From Actinomycetota bacterium (GTDB lineage Bacteria; Actinomycetota; Thermoleophilia; UBA2241), in contig PMKK01000070.1 in the NCBI GenBank assembly GCA_003157715.1, forward strand, positions 1 through 16,063: a DNA stretch of 16,063 bases, in the 5' to 3' direction. How positions within the stretch are numbered: the stretch's first letter is position 1; each line of letters begins with the position of its first letter. Of this stretch, positions 1 through 6,564 are shown in pieces. The position numbers were made by a program, and so were the translations under genes. The notes under the pieces were generated by a model. That model worked only from the letters and a program-made list of their open reading frames with translations. It did not search any database and was not told the DNA's origin.

Positions 1-1
1 C

Positions 2-1063
2 GCGCTCGACGGAGCCTGGGGATTCCCGCCGGCGCTCTACAAGTCGCTCGCCGCCGACACCTCCCTGAAGGTCTGCGCCTACCCTGCGGTCGGCTTCGAC
101 GAGCTCACCTTCAACTGCTCCAAGGGACCGTTCGGCAACCCCGTACTGCGCGACCCCGCGTTCCGGCGGGCGCTCAACTGGGCCATCGACAAGAATGCCA
201 TCAACCGGCTCGCTTACGGCGGCTACGTGCGGCCGGCGACGTCGGTCGTACCCGACAAGACCTACCAGGCCGACCTCGACTGGCACTGGCAGCCATCCGC
301 GGCGCAGGCCTACACGTTCGATCTCGCCAAGGCCGGCGCGGCCCTCGACGCAGCCGGCTACAAGGTCGGGCCCAGCGGGGTGCGCCTCGACAAGCAGGGC
401 AAGCCCATCAGCCTGAAGCTCTACGTGCGCGCCGAGTCGCTGTCGAGCCAGGTGGCCGGCAAGCTGCTGACCAGCTGGTTTCGCAAGATCGGCCTGAACG
501 TCAAGCTGTCGGTGGTCAGCGAGGGGGCGCTCTCGAACCTGATCTGGAACACCGTCAAGGGAAAACCGGCGCCCAACTACGACATGTTCGTGTGGGGCTG
601 GGTCGGCGACGTCGACCCGAACTTCACGATGTCGATCCTCACGAGCTCGCAGATCGGCGGCTGGAACCAGGCGAACTGGTCGGACCCGGCCTACGACACG
701 CTCTACACAAAGCAGACCAGCGAGCTCGATCCGCAGCAACGCAAGGCGACCATCTGGCGGATGGAGCAGATCATCTACCAGCAGAGTCCCTTCATCCCCC
801 TCATCTACAACCAGAACCTGGAGAGCTACAACGTCAAGAAGTGGCAGGGATGGGTGCTATCGCCCGCCAAGATCGGGGGCGCCTGGTACACCTTCGAGAT
901 GGACTCCTACCTGAACCTGCGGCCGAGGACCGAGGCGACCTCGTCGGGCGGTTCGAGCAAGACCGGCTGGATCGTAGGCCTGATCGTGATCGTCGTCATC
1001 GCGGCGGGCACCATCGGGTGGTCGCGACGGCGAGGGCACGGCACAGCCGCCACCGAGGAGTAG
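2..1063 (+). CDS. Peptide-type ABC transporter substrate-binding protein (SBP family 5), 5'-truncated, C-terminal membrane anchor
   Basis: The gene runs in from the left edge; 353 residues of the C-terminal part are visible. The motif RRALNWAIDK (about visible residues 52-61) and the later YDMFVWGWVGDVDPN stretch are typical of DppA/OppA-type (SBP_bac_5) proteins, which bind oligopeptides, dipeptides or nickel outside the cell for an ABC importer. Unusually, the protein does not end after the binding fold. A Ser/Gly-rich linker is followed by one hydrophobic helix (about visible residues 322-341) and a basic tail SRRRGHG, so it should be anchored by its C-terminus with the domain outside. There is no LPXTG motif, so this is a stop-transfer anchor rather than a sortase signal. 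The stop TAG lies in the first unit of a 24-bp tandem repeat. The M14 peptidase follows 73 bp downstream. The family is clear; the ligand is unknown and the N-terminus is outside the window. Confidence 0.9.
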   Translation, partial: ALDGAWGFPPALYKSLAADTSLKVCAYPAVGFDELTFNCSKGPFGNPVLRDPAFRRALNWAIDKNAINRLAYGGYVRPATSVVPDKTYQADLDWHWQPSAAQAYTFDLAKAGAALDAAGYKVGPSGVRLDKQGKPISLKLYVRAESLSSQVAGKLLTSWFRKIGLNVKLSVVSEGALSNLIWNTVKGKPAPNYDMFVWGWVGDVDPNFTMSILTSSQIGGWNQANWSDPAYDTLYTKQTSELDPQQRKATIWRMEQIIYQQSPFIPLIYNQNLESYNVKKWQGWVLSPAKIGGAWYTFEMDSYLNLRPRTEATSSGGSSKTGWIVGLIVIVVIAAGTIGWSRRRGHGTAATEE

Positions 1064-1126
1064 CTTCGGCGAACTCGCGAGGAGTAGCATCGACGAGCCC
1101 GCGACGAGTACCCTCGAAGAGCCTGG
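1055..1126. repeat. Three-unit 24-bp tandem repeat across the SBP stop codon
   Basis: Units lie at 1055-1078, 1079-1102 and 1103-1126. Units 1 and 2 match at 20 of 24 positions and units 2 and 3 at 18 of 24. Because 24 is a multiple of three, the repeat is in frame: each of the first two units contains GAG GAG TAG, so the real stop is duplicated in frame, while the third has GAG TAC. Each unit has a short inverted repeat in the same place (TTC-GGC-GAA in unit 1, CTC-GAA-GAG in unit 3). The array fills almost the whole gap before the peptidase start. Confidence 0.8.
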
Positions 1127-1136
1127 GAGCCGGCAG

Positions 1137-2612
1137 ATGACACGACCCGACGAGTCGCGGAGAGGCGCCGCGGAGCCCTTTCCGGCCTACGACGAGCTGC
1201 TCCGGCGCGTGCCCGACTACGACCGCTTTCCACGAGTGGACGAGCTGGAGGCGGCGACGAGCAGGCTCGTCGCCGCCTCCCCCGCCGTCCGCGCCTGGCA
1301 GTGCGGCGTCTCGGCACACGGCCATCCGCTGCGCTGCCTCGAGGTCGGCAGCGGACCGCGGCGCGCCCTGCTGCTCGGTTTCGTGCATCCCGAGGAGCCG
1401 GTGGGCTCGCTTGTCATCGAGGAGCTGCTGCCGCTGCTCGCCGAGACCGGCCTGGCCGACGAGCTCGGGTTTCGCTTCTCGGTCCTGAAGACGCTCGACC
1501 CCGACGCCGCCCGGCTGAACGAGCCGTGGTTCGAGCGGCCCGGCGACCTGAGCAACTTCGTGCTTCACGTCTATCGCTCGGCCTACATCGACCAGCCTGT
1601 GTGGAACTTCCCAGTCGACTACCGGCGGTATCGCTTCGCCGCTCCGCCGCCCGAAACGCGCGCGGCCATGGCGATCATCGACCGCGAGCCGCTCGACTTC
1701 ATCATGAGCCTGCACAACTGCTCGTTCGGCGGAGGGTACTTCTACCTGTCCGATCACGACCCCGAGCTGCTCGACGCGCTCGCCGCGACGCGGCGCGCGG
1801 CAGGCGTGCCGCCGCACCGCGGCGAGCCGGAGGTGCCGTACCTGCGCGGCGTCGGCGACGCCATGTATGCCGACATCCGCGTCGCCGACGAGTACGAGCA
1901 TCTGGCGCGCTACGGACACGACCCGCTGACCAAGCTGGCAGCCGGCTGCGACAGCGACGAGTACGCCATACGACGCTGGGGCTGCTGCGCGGTGCTCGCC
2001 GAGGTGCCGGCGTTCATGAGCGCCCGTGTGGCCGACACGAGCCCGGCCGGCATGACCCGTGCCGAGGCCAAGCTGGGCGGCATCGCGTGCGAGCAGGAGC
2101 ACGCCGAGTTCCTGCGCCGCTGCCTGCCGGCCCTGCGCGCGGCCGCGCCCGAAGACCAGCCCTGGCGGCGCGCCGTCGAGGGCTACCTGAGCGACGCCGC
2201 CGTCGAGCTGCCCGCCGAGGCGCGCCAGGCCCGGACAGAGCCCGCCTTCGCCCACCAGGCCAGCGTGGCGCAGGCGTTCGACTCGCTCCACCTTCGGGAG
2301 CTCCATGCGCTTTGCCGCGTAGGGCAGTTCGTGCGGGCCGCCGACGAGGCGCTGAGGGCGGCCGGCGCGGCGCGGACAGGCGGCGCGACGCGGGCCGGCG
2401 CGGCGCGGGGTGGCGCGGCGCACGACGGCGAGCTTGCCGCCCTGCGCGAGTCGGCCGAACAGCGCGTGCGCACGCGGGTGGCCGCCATCCAGACCGAGAC
2501 CGGCATCACACCGGTCCCGATCCGCAGGCGTGTCCAGATGCAGCTCGGCGCACTGCTTGTGGCCCTCGACTTCGTGCGCGAACGCCGGCCGGCGCACCGG
2601 CGCCGGTCGTAG
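1137..2612 (+). CDS. M14-family zinc carboxypeptidase
   Basis: This is a 491-residue protein. The metallocarboxypeptidase signature is readable: H84-P-E-E87 in GFVHPEEPVGS supplies the first two zinc ligands (HxxE), H193 in MSLHNC is the third, and E289 in VLAEVPAF fits the general-base glutamate near the end of the catalytic domain. DPDAARLNEP (about 121-130) corresponds to the family's NPDG-like substrate-binding stretch. These proteins remove C-terminal residues from peptides. There is no signal peptide, so it is probably cytoplasmic and would act on imported peptides, which fits the peptide-binding protein just upstream. Residues about 405-430 are an Ala/Arg/Gly/Thr low-complexity insert coded by GC-only repeats, and the rest of the C-terminus is helical and unassigned. 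ATG 1137 has a GGGAG about 7 nt upstream. Exact specificity cannot be read from the sequence. Confidence 0.82.
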   Translation: MTRPDESRRGAAEPFPAYDELLRRVPDYDRFPRVDELEAATSRLVAASPAVRAWQCGVSAHGHPLRCLEVGSGPRRALLLGFVHPEEPVGSLVIEELLPLLAETGLADELGFRFSVLKTLDPDAARLNEPWFERPGDLSNFVLHVYRSAYIDQPVWNFPVDYRRYRFAAPPPETRAAMAIIDREPLDFIMSLHNCSFGGGYFYLSDHDPELLDALAATRRAAGVPPHRGEPEVPYLRGVGDAMYADIRVADEYEHLARYGHDPLTKLAAGCDSDEYAIRRWGCCAVLAEVPAFMSARVADTSPAGMTRAEAKLGGIACEQEHAEFLRRCLPALRAAAPEDQPWRRAVEGYLSDAAVELPAEARQARTEPAFAHQASVAQAFDSLHLRELHALCRVGQFVRAADEALRAAGAARTGGATRAGAARGGAAHDGELAALRESAEQRVRTRVAAIQTETGITPVPIRRRVQMQLGALLVALDFVRERRPAHRRRS

Positions 2613-2620
2613 AGACGACC
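2605..2620 (+). terminator. Hairpin over the peptidase stop codon at a convergent junction
   Basis: GGTCGT, loop AGAG, ACGACC form a perfect 6-bp stem that includes the TAG stop (2610-2612). It is preceded by a 12-bp palindrome (ACCGGCGCCGGT, 2597-2608). No T tract follows, so intrinsic termination is uncertain, but the site lies where two transcription units converge. Confidence 0.35.
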
Positions 2621-2638
2621 AGACGACCGCCGGCGCGG

Positions 2639-2682
2639 CTCACGGCGTGCGGCGGCGCGACTCACGGCGTGCGGCGGCGCAA
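2639..2682. repeat. 22-bp tandem duplication covering the ABC-2 permease stop codon
   Basis: Positions 2639-2660 and 2661-2682 are identical at 21 of 22 bases. Read on the minus strand, the 2661-2682 copy contains the last codons (RRRTP) and the TGA stop of the permease. The second copy lies just beyond the gene. Confidence 0.8.
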
Positions 2683-3399
2683 GGTCGCCGCCCCCAGCCC
2701 GAGCGCGACCGGCACGCAGGCGCACACGACCACGAGATCGACCGTCAGAGCGCCGTTCACCGCCGTCGAACCCGCCGCCCGCGTGGCGCCGTCGACGGCA
2801 TAGGACATCGGCATGACGTCCGACAGATAGCGCAGGGCGGTCGCCATCTGGTCGCGCGGAGTGAGCAGACCGCACAGCAGCAGCTGTGGCAGCACGAAGG
2901 CCGGCAGAAACTGGACCGCCTGGAACTCGGAGTCGGCGAAGGCGCTGAGGAACAACCCCAAGGCGGTGCCGAGCAGGGCGTCGATCACACCGACCAGAGC
3001 GAGCAGGGCGACGCTGCCCTGGATCCGCAGGTCGAGCAGGCCGAGCGACAGCGTCGTCACGAGAGCCACCTGGACGAGAGCCACGAGGCCGAAGGCCAGG
3101 GCGTAGCCGGCCAGCAGATCGACCTTGGCCAGGGGCGTCGTCAGCAGCCGCTCGAGTGTCCCGCTGGTGCGCTCGCGCAGCATCGCGACCGAGGTGACGA
3201 CGAACATCACGGTGAACGGAAACAGCGCGAGCAGCATGGGGCCGACATGGTCGAACACCAGCGGCCGGCCATCGTAGAGGAACCGCAGCAGGGTCATCAG
3301 CACGCAGGGCACGACCAGCATGAGCGCGATGGTACGCGGATCGTGTCGCAACTGGCGCAGGACCCGGCGAGTGGTCGCCAGGACGCGGCGGGCGCTCAT
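2662..3399 (-). CDS. ABC-2 type transporter permease
   Basis: This is a 245-residue integral membrane protein of the ABC2_membrane family. After an Arg-rich N-terminus (MSARRVLATTRRVLRQLRHDPR) comes a first hydrophobic helix, then the family hallmark RERTSGTLERLLTTPL (about residues 76-91), then about five more hydrophobic segments with a late amphipathic loop before the last helix. It is the membrane half of an exporter with the ATPase encoded immediately upstream. Such pairs export drugs, lipids or polymers; the substrate cannot be told here. I chose ATG 3399, which begins just after the ATPase stop and puts the N-terminal amphipathic stretch where the family has it. The frame stays open to 3501, but that extension overlaps the ATPase and is not membrane-like. 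There is no clear ribosome site, so translation is probably coupled. Confidence 0.87.
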   Translation of the reverse strand: MSARRVLATTRRVLRQLRHDPRTIALMLVVPCVLMTLLRFLYDGRPLVFDHVGPMLLALFPFTVMFVVTSVAMLRERTSGTLERLLTTPLAKVDLLAGYALAFGLVALVQVALVTTLSLGLLDLRIQGSVALLALVGVIDALLGTALGLFLSAFADSEFQAVQFLPAFVLPQLLLCGLLTPRDQMATALRYLSDVMPMSYAVDGATRAAGSTAVNGALTVDLVVVCACVPVALGLGAATLRRRTP

Positions 3400-3419
3400 G
3401 CCGCCGCGCTCATGCCGCC
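3392..3419. repeat. Perfect 14-bp tandem duplication at the ATPase/permease junction
   Basis: Positions 3392-3405 and 3406-3419 are identical. On the minus strand each copy contains ATGAGC. The upstream copy carries the TGA stop of the ATPase and the downstream copy the ATG start of the permease. Fourteen is not a multiple of three, so the two genes are now in different registers from a simple ATGA overlap. Confidence 0.85.
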
Positions 3420-4144
3420 GCGCTCGAGCGGACCAGTCGCAGGAAAGCCTGATCGAGATCGTCGGTGCCGGTGCGCTCGCGCAACTCGTCGGGGGTGGCA
3501 TCTGCGAGCAGCATGCCCTCGCGCAGCAGCAGTAACCGGCGGCAGCGGCCCGCCTCTTCCATCACGTGACTGGACACCAGCAACGTGACACCTTCGGCCG
3601 CCAAGCGGTGAAACAGCGACCACAGCTCCTCACGCAGCACCGGGTCGAGCCCCACCGTCGGCTCGTCCAGCACGAGAAGCCGGGGAGCGCCGATGAGGGC
3701 CGCCGCAAGCGACACCCGGGCCCGCTGTCCGCCCGAGAGCCGGCTCACCGGGACATCGGCCTGGTCGGTCAGGGCGACCGTGCCGATCGTCCTGTCGACG
3801 CTGCCCGGGGAGACGGCCAGGATGACGGCCAGGTAGGCGAGGTTCTCGCGCACCGTCAGGTCGCTGTAAACGGAGGGCGCCTGCGTGACGTAGCCCACCC
3901 GCGCCCGAAGGGCGGCCGATCCGGCGGGTCTGCCGAGTACGCTGATGCGCCCAGAGGCGACCTGCTGGACCCCCACGATCGCCCGGATCAGGGTCGTTTT
4001 GCCCGAGCCGCTCGGCCCCAGAAGACCCGTGACAGTGCCGGCCGCGACCACGCAGGAGAGGTCGGGCAGCACCGGCCTCCCGCCGCGCACCACCCGGAGA
4101 TGCTCCACCTCGACACAATTCATCGCGCGCCGGATTCTCCCCAT
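3410..4144 (-). CDS. ABC transporter ATP-binding protein (ABC-2 exporter type)
   Basis: All nucleotide-binding motifs are present (numbering from ATG 4144): Walker A GPSGSGKT at 43-50, Q-loop in YVTQAP, signature LSGGQ at 136-140, Walker B LLVLDEP with D160/E161, D-loop VGLDP, and the switch histidine H193 in SSHVMEE. The length (244 residues) and the ending ADATPDELRERTGTDDLDQAFLRLV are typical of the CcmA/drug-exporter ATPases that pair with ABC-2 permeases. It is the first gene of a two-gene unit with the permease. ATG 4144 is preferred because GGGGGA lies 7 nt upstream; ATG 4123 and TTG 4162 are possible alternatives. It is transcribed divergently from the molybdopterin enzyme with only about 64 bp between the proposed starts. 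Confidence 0.92.
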   Translation of the reverse strand: MGRIRRAMNCVEVEHLRVVRGGRPVLPDLSCVVAAGTVTGLLGPSGSGKTTLIRAIVGVQQVASGRISVLGRPAGSAALRARVGYVTQAPSVYSDLTVRENLAYLAVILAVSPGSVDRTIGTVALTDQADVPVSRLSGGQRARVSLAAALIGAPRLLVLDEPTVGLDPVLREELWSLFHRLAAEGVTLLVSSHVMEEAGRCRRLLLLREGMLLADATPDELRERTGTDDLDQAFLRLVRSSAAA

Positions 4145-4198
4145 GCGAGATTCCCCCGTCAAGGGCGGTGACCGGCGGGTACTTTAGCGACAGCTACC

Positions 4199-4211
4199 GG
4201 GAGGAACCACG
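4199..4211 (+). promoter_or_regulatory. Ribosome binding site pointing to an ACG start
   Basis: GGGAGGA at 4199-4205 is the best Shine-Dalgarno in this region, and 4 nt after its GGAGG core comes ACG AGA AAG ATA. No ATG, GTG or TTG exists in this frame between the upstream stop (4185) and GTG 4266. Either ACG is used, or a T-to-C change or base error hides an ATG. Confidence 0.5.
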
Positions 4212-5195
4212 AGAAAGATAACCGCCCAGTTCGTCGTTGCGGCGTGCATCACGGTCGCTTTTCTGGTGACGGCCTTGAGCGGACTCGTCCTGACCTACCC
4301 GCGTTCGTTCATCCCGATCTTCGACGTCTCGCTGCTCGAGTGGCGCTCGATCCACAAGTGGAGCGCTCTGGTGCTGACCGTGGCGGTGATCGCCCATCTT
4401 CTCGTGAACCGGCGGCCGCTGACGGCGTTGATCGCGCGCCTGTGGCAGCCGTCCGAGCCCCGACAGGCGGCGCCGATACCGGCCGGCCGGCCCTCGCAAG
4501 CGCGCGGCGACGATCACGGGTCTCCCGTGCCCGCTCCGCCAGAAGAGCAGCGCACGCGTCTGCGCCTCAGCCGGCGCTGGTTTTTGCTGCTGGCTGCCGG
4601 TGCTCTGGCGGCCCTGACCGCCGCGCTGGGCATCGATCACGGCGGCACACGGCGACGCGGCTCCGGGCCGGCCGGCCTGCTCGACAGCTTCCCCGTGCTC
4701 AACGTCGAGGACGGACCGCCTCCGGTGGCGGCCGCCGACTGGGTGCTCGCGGTCGACGGCCTCGTGGAGTCCCCGCTGCGTCTCGAGCGCGGCGCGTGGC
4801 TTGCCCTGCCTCGCACCCAGGAGACGCGCGACTTTCACTGCGTCGAGGGCTGGAGCGTCGACCGCGTGGGCTGGGAGGGCGTGCGCGTCTCCGATCTGCT
4901 GGCCCAGGCCAAACCTCAGGCCGCCGCGCGGTTCGTCACCTTTCACGCCTACGGCGGCACCTACTCGGACAGTCTCCCGCTGGCCGAGGCGAACGCCCCC
5001 GAGACGCTGCTTGCCGACGCGCTCGACGGCGCGGCGCTGCCGGGAGCGCACGGGGGGCCGCTGCGGCTCGTCATTCCCTCGCAGCTCGGCTACAAGAACG
5101 TCAAGTGGGTCGTGCGACTCGAGCTCACCGCAACGCGGGCCCAGGGTTACTGGGAGCGCAACGGCGATTATCCGGCCGAGGCACCCGTGGCCTGA
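4209..5195 (+). CDS. Membrane-anchored molybdopterin oxidoreductase (sulfite oxidase/MsrP fold) fused to a DUF4405-like two-helix domain; probable ACG start
   Basis: Numbering is from ACG 4209 (328 residues). Residues about 6-29 and 48-68 are two membrane helices in the style of DUF4405, with H49 and H63 fourteen apart, a spacing seen in heme-b helices. A Pro-rich linker follows, then LSRRWFLLLAAGALAALTAAL, a twin-arginine-like motif plus a third helix. The rest is an oxidoreductase_molyb (YedY/MsrP-like) domain: DFHCVEGWSVDRVGWEGVRVSDLL, whose C211 is the expected Mo ligand, and GGPLRLVIPSQLGYKNVKWVVRLE near the end. The Mo domain should sit outside the membrane. MsrP-type enzymes take electrons from a heme membrane partner (MsrQ); here the fused helices may do that, which is inference. 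The frame opens at 4188. The only standard start, GTG 4266, would cut helix 1 in half, whereas ACG 4209 follows GGGAGGA and gives a family-like MRKITAQFVV start. Confidence 0.8.
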   Translation, partial: TRKITAQFVVAACITVAFLVTALSGLVLTYPRSFIPIFDVSLLEWRSIHKWSALVLTVAVIAHLLVNRRPLTALIARLWQPSEPRQAAPIPAGRPSQARGDDHGSPVPAPPEEQRTRLRLSRRWFLLLAAGALAALTAALGIDHGGTRRRGSGPAGLLDSFPVLNVEDGPPPVAAADWVLAVDGLVESPLRLERGAWLALPRTQETRDFHCVEGWSVDRVGWEGVRVSDLLAQAKPQAAARFVTFHAYGGTYSDSLPLAEANAPETLLADALDGAALPGAHGGPLRLVIPSQLGYKNVKWVVRLELTATRAQGYWERNGDYPAEAPVA

Positions 5196-5222
5196 CCGAC
5201 CCGGGCCTCCTTGCCGGCGCCG

Positions 5223-5639
5223 CTACTTCGGGCCCCGCGGCTGCCGTGTCCGGTGGCGCAGCAGCGCCCCGACGAGCATGCCCAGGAACAGCCCGAGGAT
5301 CGCGGAGCCCAGCACGAGCCACACCAGGGAGACCGACGCGCTGCCGAACAGCCAGCTGACCTTGACGACGCTGGTGTTCGCCACGACCAGAGCGATCAGG
5401 AAGATCAGGACGATGAGTGTCGCCACGACGTAGAAGTACAGCAGGGTCCGGTGGGCGCCGCGAGCAAAGCGCTGGACACCCGTTTCGGCAACGACCGGAC
5501 TCGCGACGGGGCCGCCGGCGGGAGTCGCGGGGGTCGCGGGAGCGGGTCCCGTGGCGGACGCGGCGGCGGGCGCCGTGGATGGTCTGCTCACCGGTCGCCG
5601 AGAATCCGGCGCGTGCGTCTGTGGTTCACCAGAGTCCAT
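5223..5639 (-). CDS. LapA-type (DUF1049) small membrane protein
   Basis: This is a 138-residue protein. The first ~70 residues are a Pro/Ala/Thr/Ser-rich disordered stretch. Then come two hydrophobic helices separated by a short polar turn: TLLYFYVVATLIVLIFLIALVVANTSVV followed by VSLVWLVLGSAILGLFLGMLVG, and a basic tail LRHRTRQPRGPK. The VxNTSxVxVxWLFG turn between the helices is characteristic of the LapA/DUF1049 family. In E. coli, LapA-type proteins work with LapB in lipopolysaccharide control; in Gram-positive actinobacteria their role is not established. I chose ATG 5639. A TTG at 5723 would overlap the DUF1003 stop as TTGA and add 28 residues, which I consider less likely. It is downstream of and probably co-transcribed with the DUF1003 gene, with an 80-bp gap, and converges on the molybdopterin enzyme. 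Confidence 0.8.
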   Translation of the reverse strand: MDSGEPQTHAPDSRRPVSRPSTAPAAASATGPAPATPATPAGGPVASPVVAETGVQRFARGAHRTLLYFYVVATLIVLIFLIALVVANTSVVKVSWLFGSASVSLVWLVLGSAILGLFLGMLVGALLRHRTRQPRGPK

Positions 5640-5719
5640 GTTATCCGTCGAGTCCCGCCTGAGGTGCGCGTGGCGCAGTACGGTCTTCGTATTCCCGCAG
5701 GCCGGCCTTGTGAACCCGC

Positions 5720-6232
5720 TCAAGGAGGCGGCTGGCCCTCGGCGGCGTCGCTCGAGCCCCTGTCCACGGGCGCGTCCGGTGACCCGTTCAGCGCGGCGAC
5801 GTGACGATGTATCTCTTCGAGCAGATCGGTGTTCTGCTTCATTGCTCTCGTCAGCGCCGTGTTCTCCTGCAGCAGGCCCTTCAGGTCGTCGGTGTTCTTC
5901 TCGGTGTGGATGGCGATCTCCGAGGCGATCGCGTCGGCCCGCTTGGCGGCGATCAGCAGAGCGGCCGCCTGTACTCCGGCCAGCATCGACAGAAACAGGT
6001 TCAGCAGGATGTAGGGATAGGGGTCGAAGGCCTTGTGATGCAGCACGCGGTGCAAGACGACCGTATTGACCAGAGCCCAGACGATCATGACGACGAAGAA
6101 GCAGATGACAAACGGCCAGGAGCCCATCACATTACGCATGCGATCGGCCGCTCGCTCACCCCGCGTCAGCTGATCGCCGGACCGCACCGCCGGGTGCTTG
6201 TGCCAGTGAGTCTGCCAGCCACGGTTGGTCAC
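5720..6232 (-). CDS. DUF1003 family membrane protein
   Basis: This is a 170-residue protein. GERAADRMRNVMGSWPFVICFFVVMIVWALVN, then FDPYPYILLNLFLSMLAGVQAAALLIAAKR, is the classic DUF1003 core: two membrane helices, the FDPYPYILLNL loop, and a cytosolic coiled coil with RADAIASEIAIHTEKNTDDLKGLLQENTALTRAMKQNTDLLEEIHRHV. The family has no established biochemical function; the heptad-like coiled coil suggests oligomerisation. GTG 6232 is chosen because GGAG lies 8 nt upstream and because it forms a GTGA overlap with the stop of a preceding 46-codon reading frame. The C-terminal tail (SPDAPVDRGSSDAAEGQPPP) is disordered. Confidence 0.9.
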   Translation of the reverse strand: MTNRGWQTHWHKHPAVRSGDQLTRGERAADRMRNVMGSWPFVICFFVVMIVWALVNTVVLHRVLHHKAFDPYPYILLNLFLSMLAGVQAAALLIAAKRADAIASEIAIHTEKNTDDLKGLLQENTALTRAMKQNTDLLEEIHRHVAALNGSPDAPVDRGSSDAAEGQPPP

Positions 6233-6369
6233 GACCCGGTCTCCGCGCTCAGGCGCCCGCAGCCGACGGCCGCGACGAACGCTTCGTAGTCCGTTCTCGC
6301 GGCCGCCACGGCGCCCTGGGCGAAGCGGACCGCGCCCCCTTCTTCAGTGCGCCCTGCCATGGGACTCAT
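6229..6369 (-). CDS. Small hypothetical protein (46 residues) coupled to the DUF1003 gene
   Basis: On the minus strand, ATG 6369 opens a 46-codon frame ending in TGA 6231-6229, which overlaps the GTG start of the DUF1003 gene in the four bases GTGA. AGGGGG lies about 5 nt upstream of the ATG, one of the better ribosome sites in the window. The protein starts MSPMAGRTEEGGAVRFAQG and ends GCGRLSAETGS. It is soluble, has a short Ala-rich amphipathic middle (AVAAARTDYEAFVAAV), one cysteine and no recognisable domain. A second in-frame ATG at codon 4 is farther from the ribosome site. The start signal and the coupled stop are the evidence that it is real; I do not recognise a family. Confidence 0.6.
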   Translation of the reverse strand: MSPMAGRTEEGGAVRFAQGAVAAARTDYEAFVAAVGCGRLSAETGS

Positions 6370-6412
6370 CGATACCCCCTGTCGCGGCTCAGATCACGGC
6401 CCGAACGTCAGA

Positions 6413-6439
6413 GTTGTACCGTCGTCTCGCTGCCTTCAA
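6413..6439 (-). promoter_or_regulatory. Weak sigma70-like promoter candidate for the small protein/DUF1003/LapA unit
   Basis: On the minus strand TTGAAG (6439-6434) and TACAAC (6418-6413) are separated by 15 bp, which is short for a standard promoter. They lie about 45 bp upstream of ATG 6369. The rest of the 195-bp gap 6370-6564 shows only GC-rich near-repeats and the hairpin after the propeller gene. Confidence 0.25.
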
Positions 6440-6548
6440 CCGTACGCGGTGCGGGTGTCTCGGGGCCGGGCGGTACGGTGCGGGGCTACGCGCTGCGGGG
6501 CCATGCGGAAGACCCGGCCTGTGCGCCTCGCGACACGGCCGGCGTGAC

Positions 6549-6561
6549 GCGGCGGCGCCGC
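6549..6561 (-). terminator. GC hairpin just after the propeller-protein gene
   Basis: GCGGC, loop GGC, GCCGC gives a 5-bp all-GC stem beginning 3 nt downstream of the TAG stop (6567-6565, minus strand). No U tract follows, so it is only a candidate terminator or 3'-end stabiliser. Confidence 0.3.
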
Positions 6562-6564
6562 TGC

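Noticed and set aside
996..2597. 533-codon minus-strand open frame across the peptidase
   Set aside because: High GC keeps antisense frames open. The plus frame has the M14 zinc ligands; the antisense product has no recognisable domain. The repeated YSSRARR-like motif at its end only reflects the 24-bp DNA repeat.
5196..5222. Terminator between the Mo enzyme and LapA-type gene
   Set aside because: Only 27 bp, with no convincing stem or T tract.
5640..5723. TTG start for the LapA-type protein overlapping the DUF1003 stop
   Set aside because: TTGA coupling is possible, but the extra 28 residues are not typical and ATG 5639 is a simpler start; ribosome sites are weak for both.
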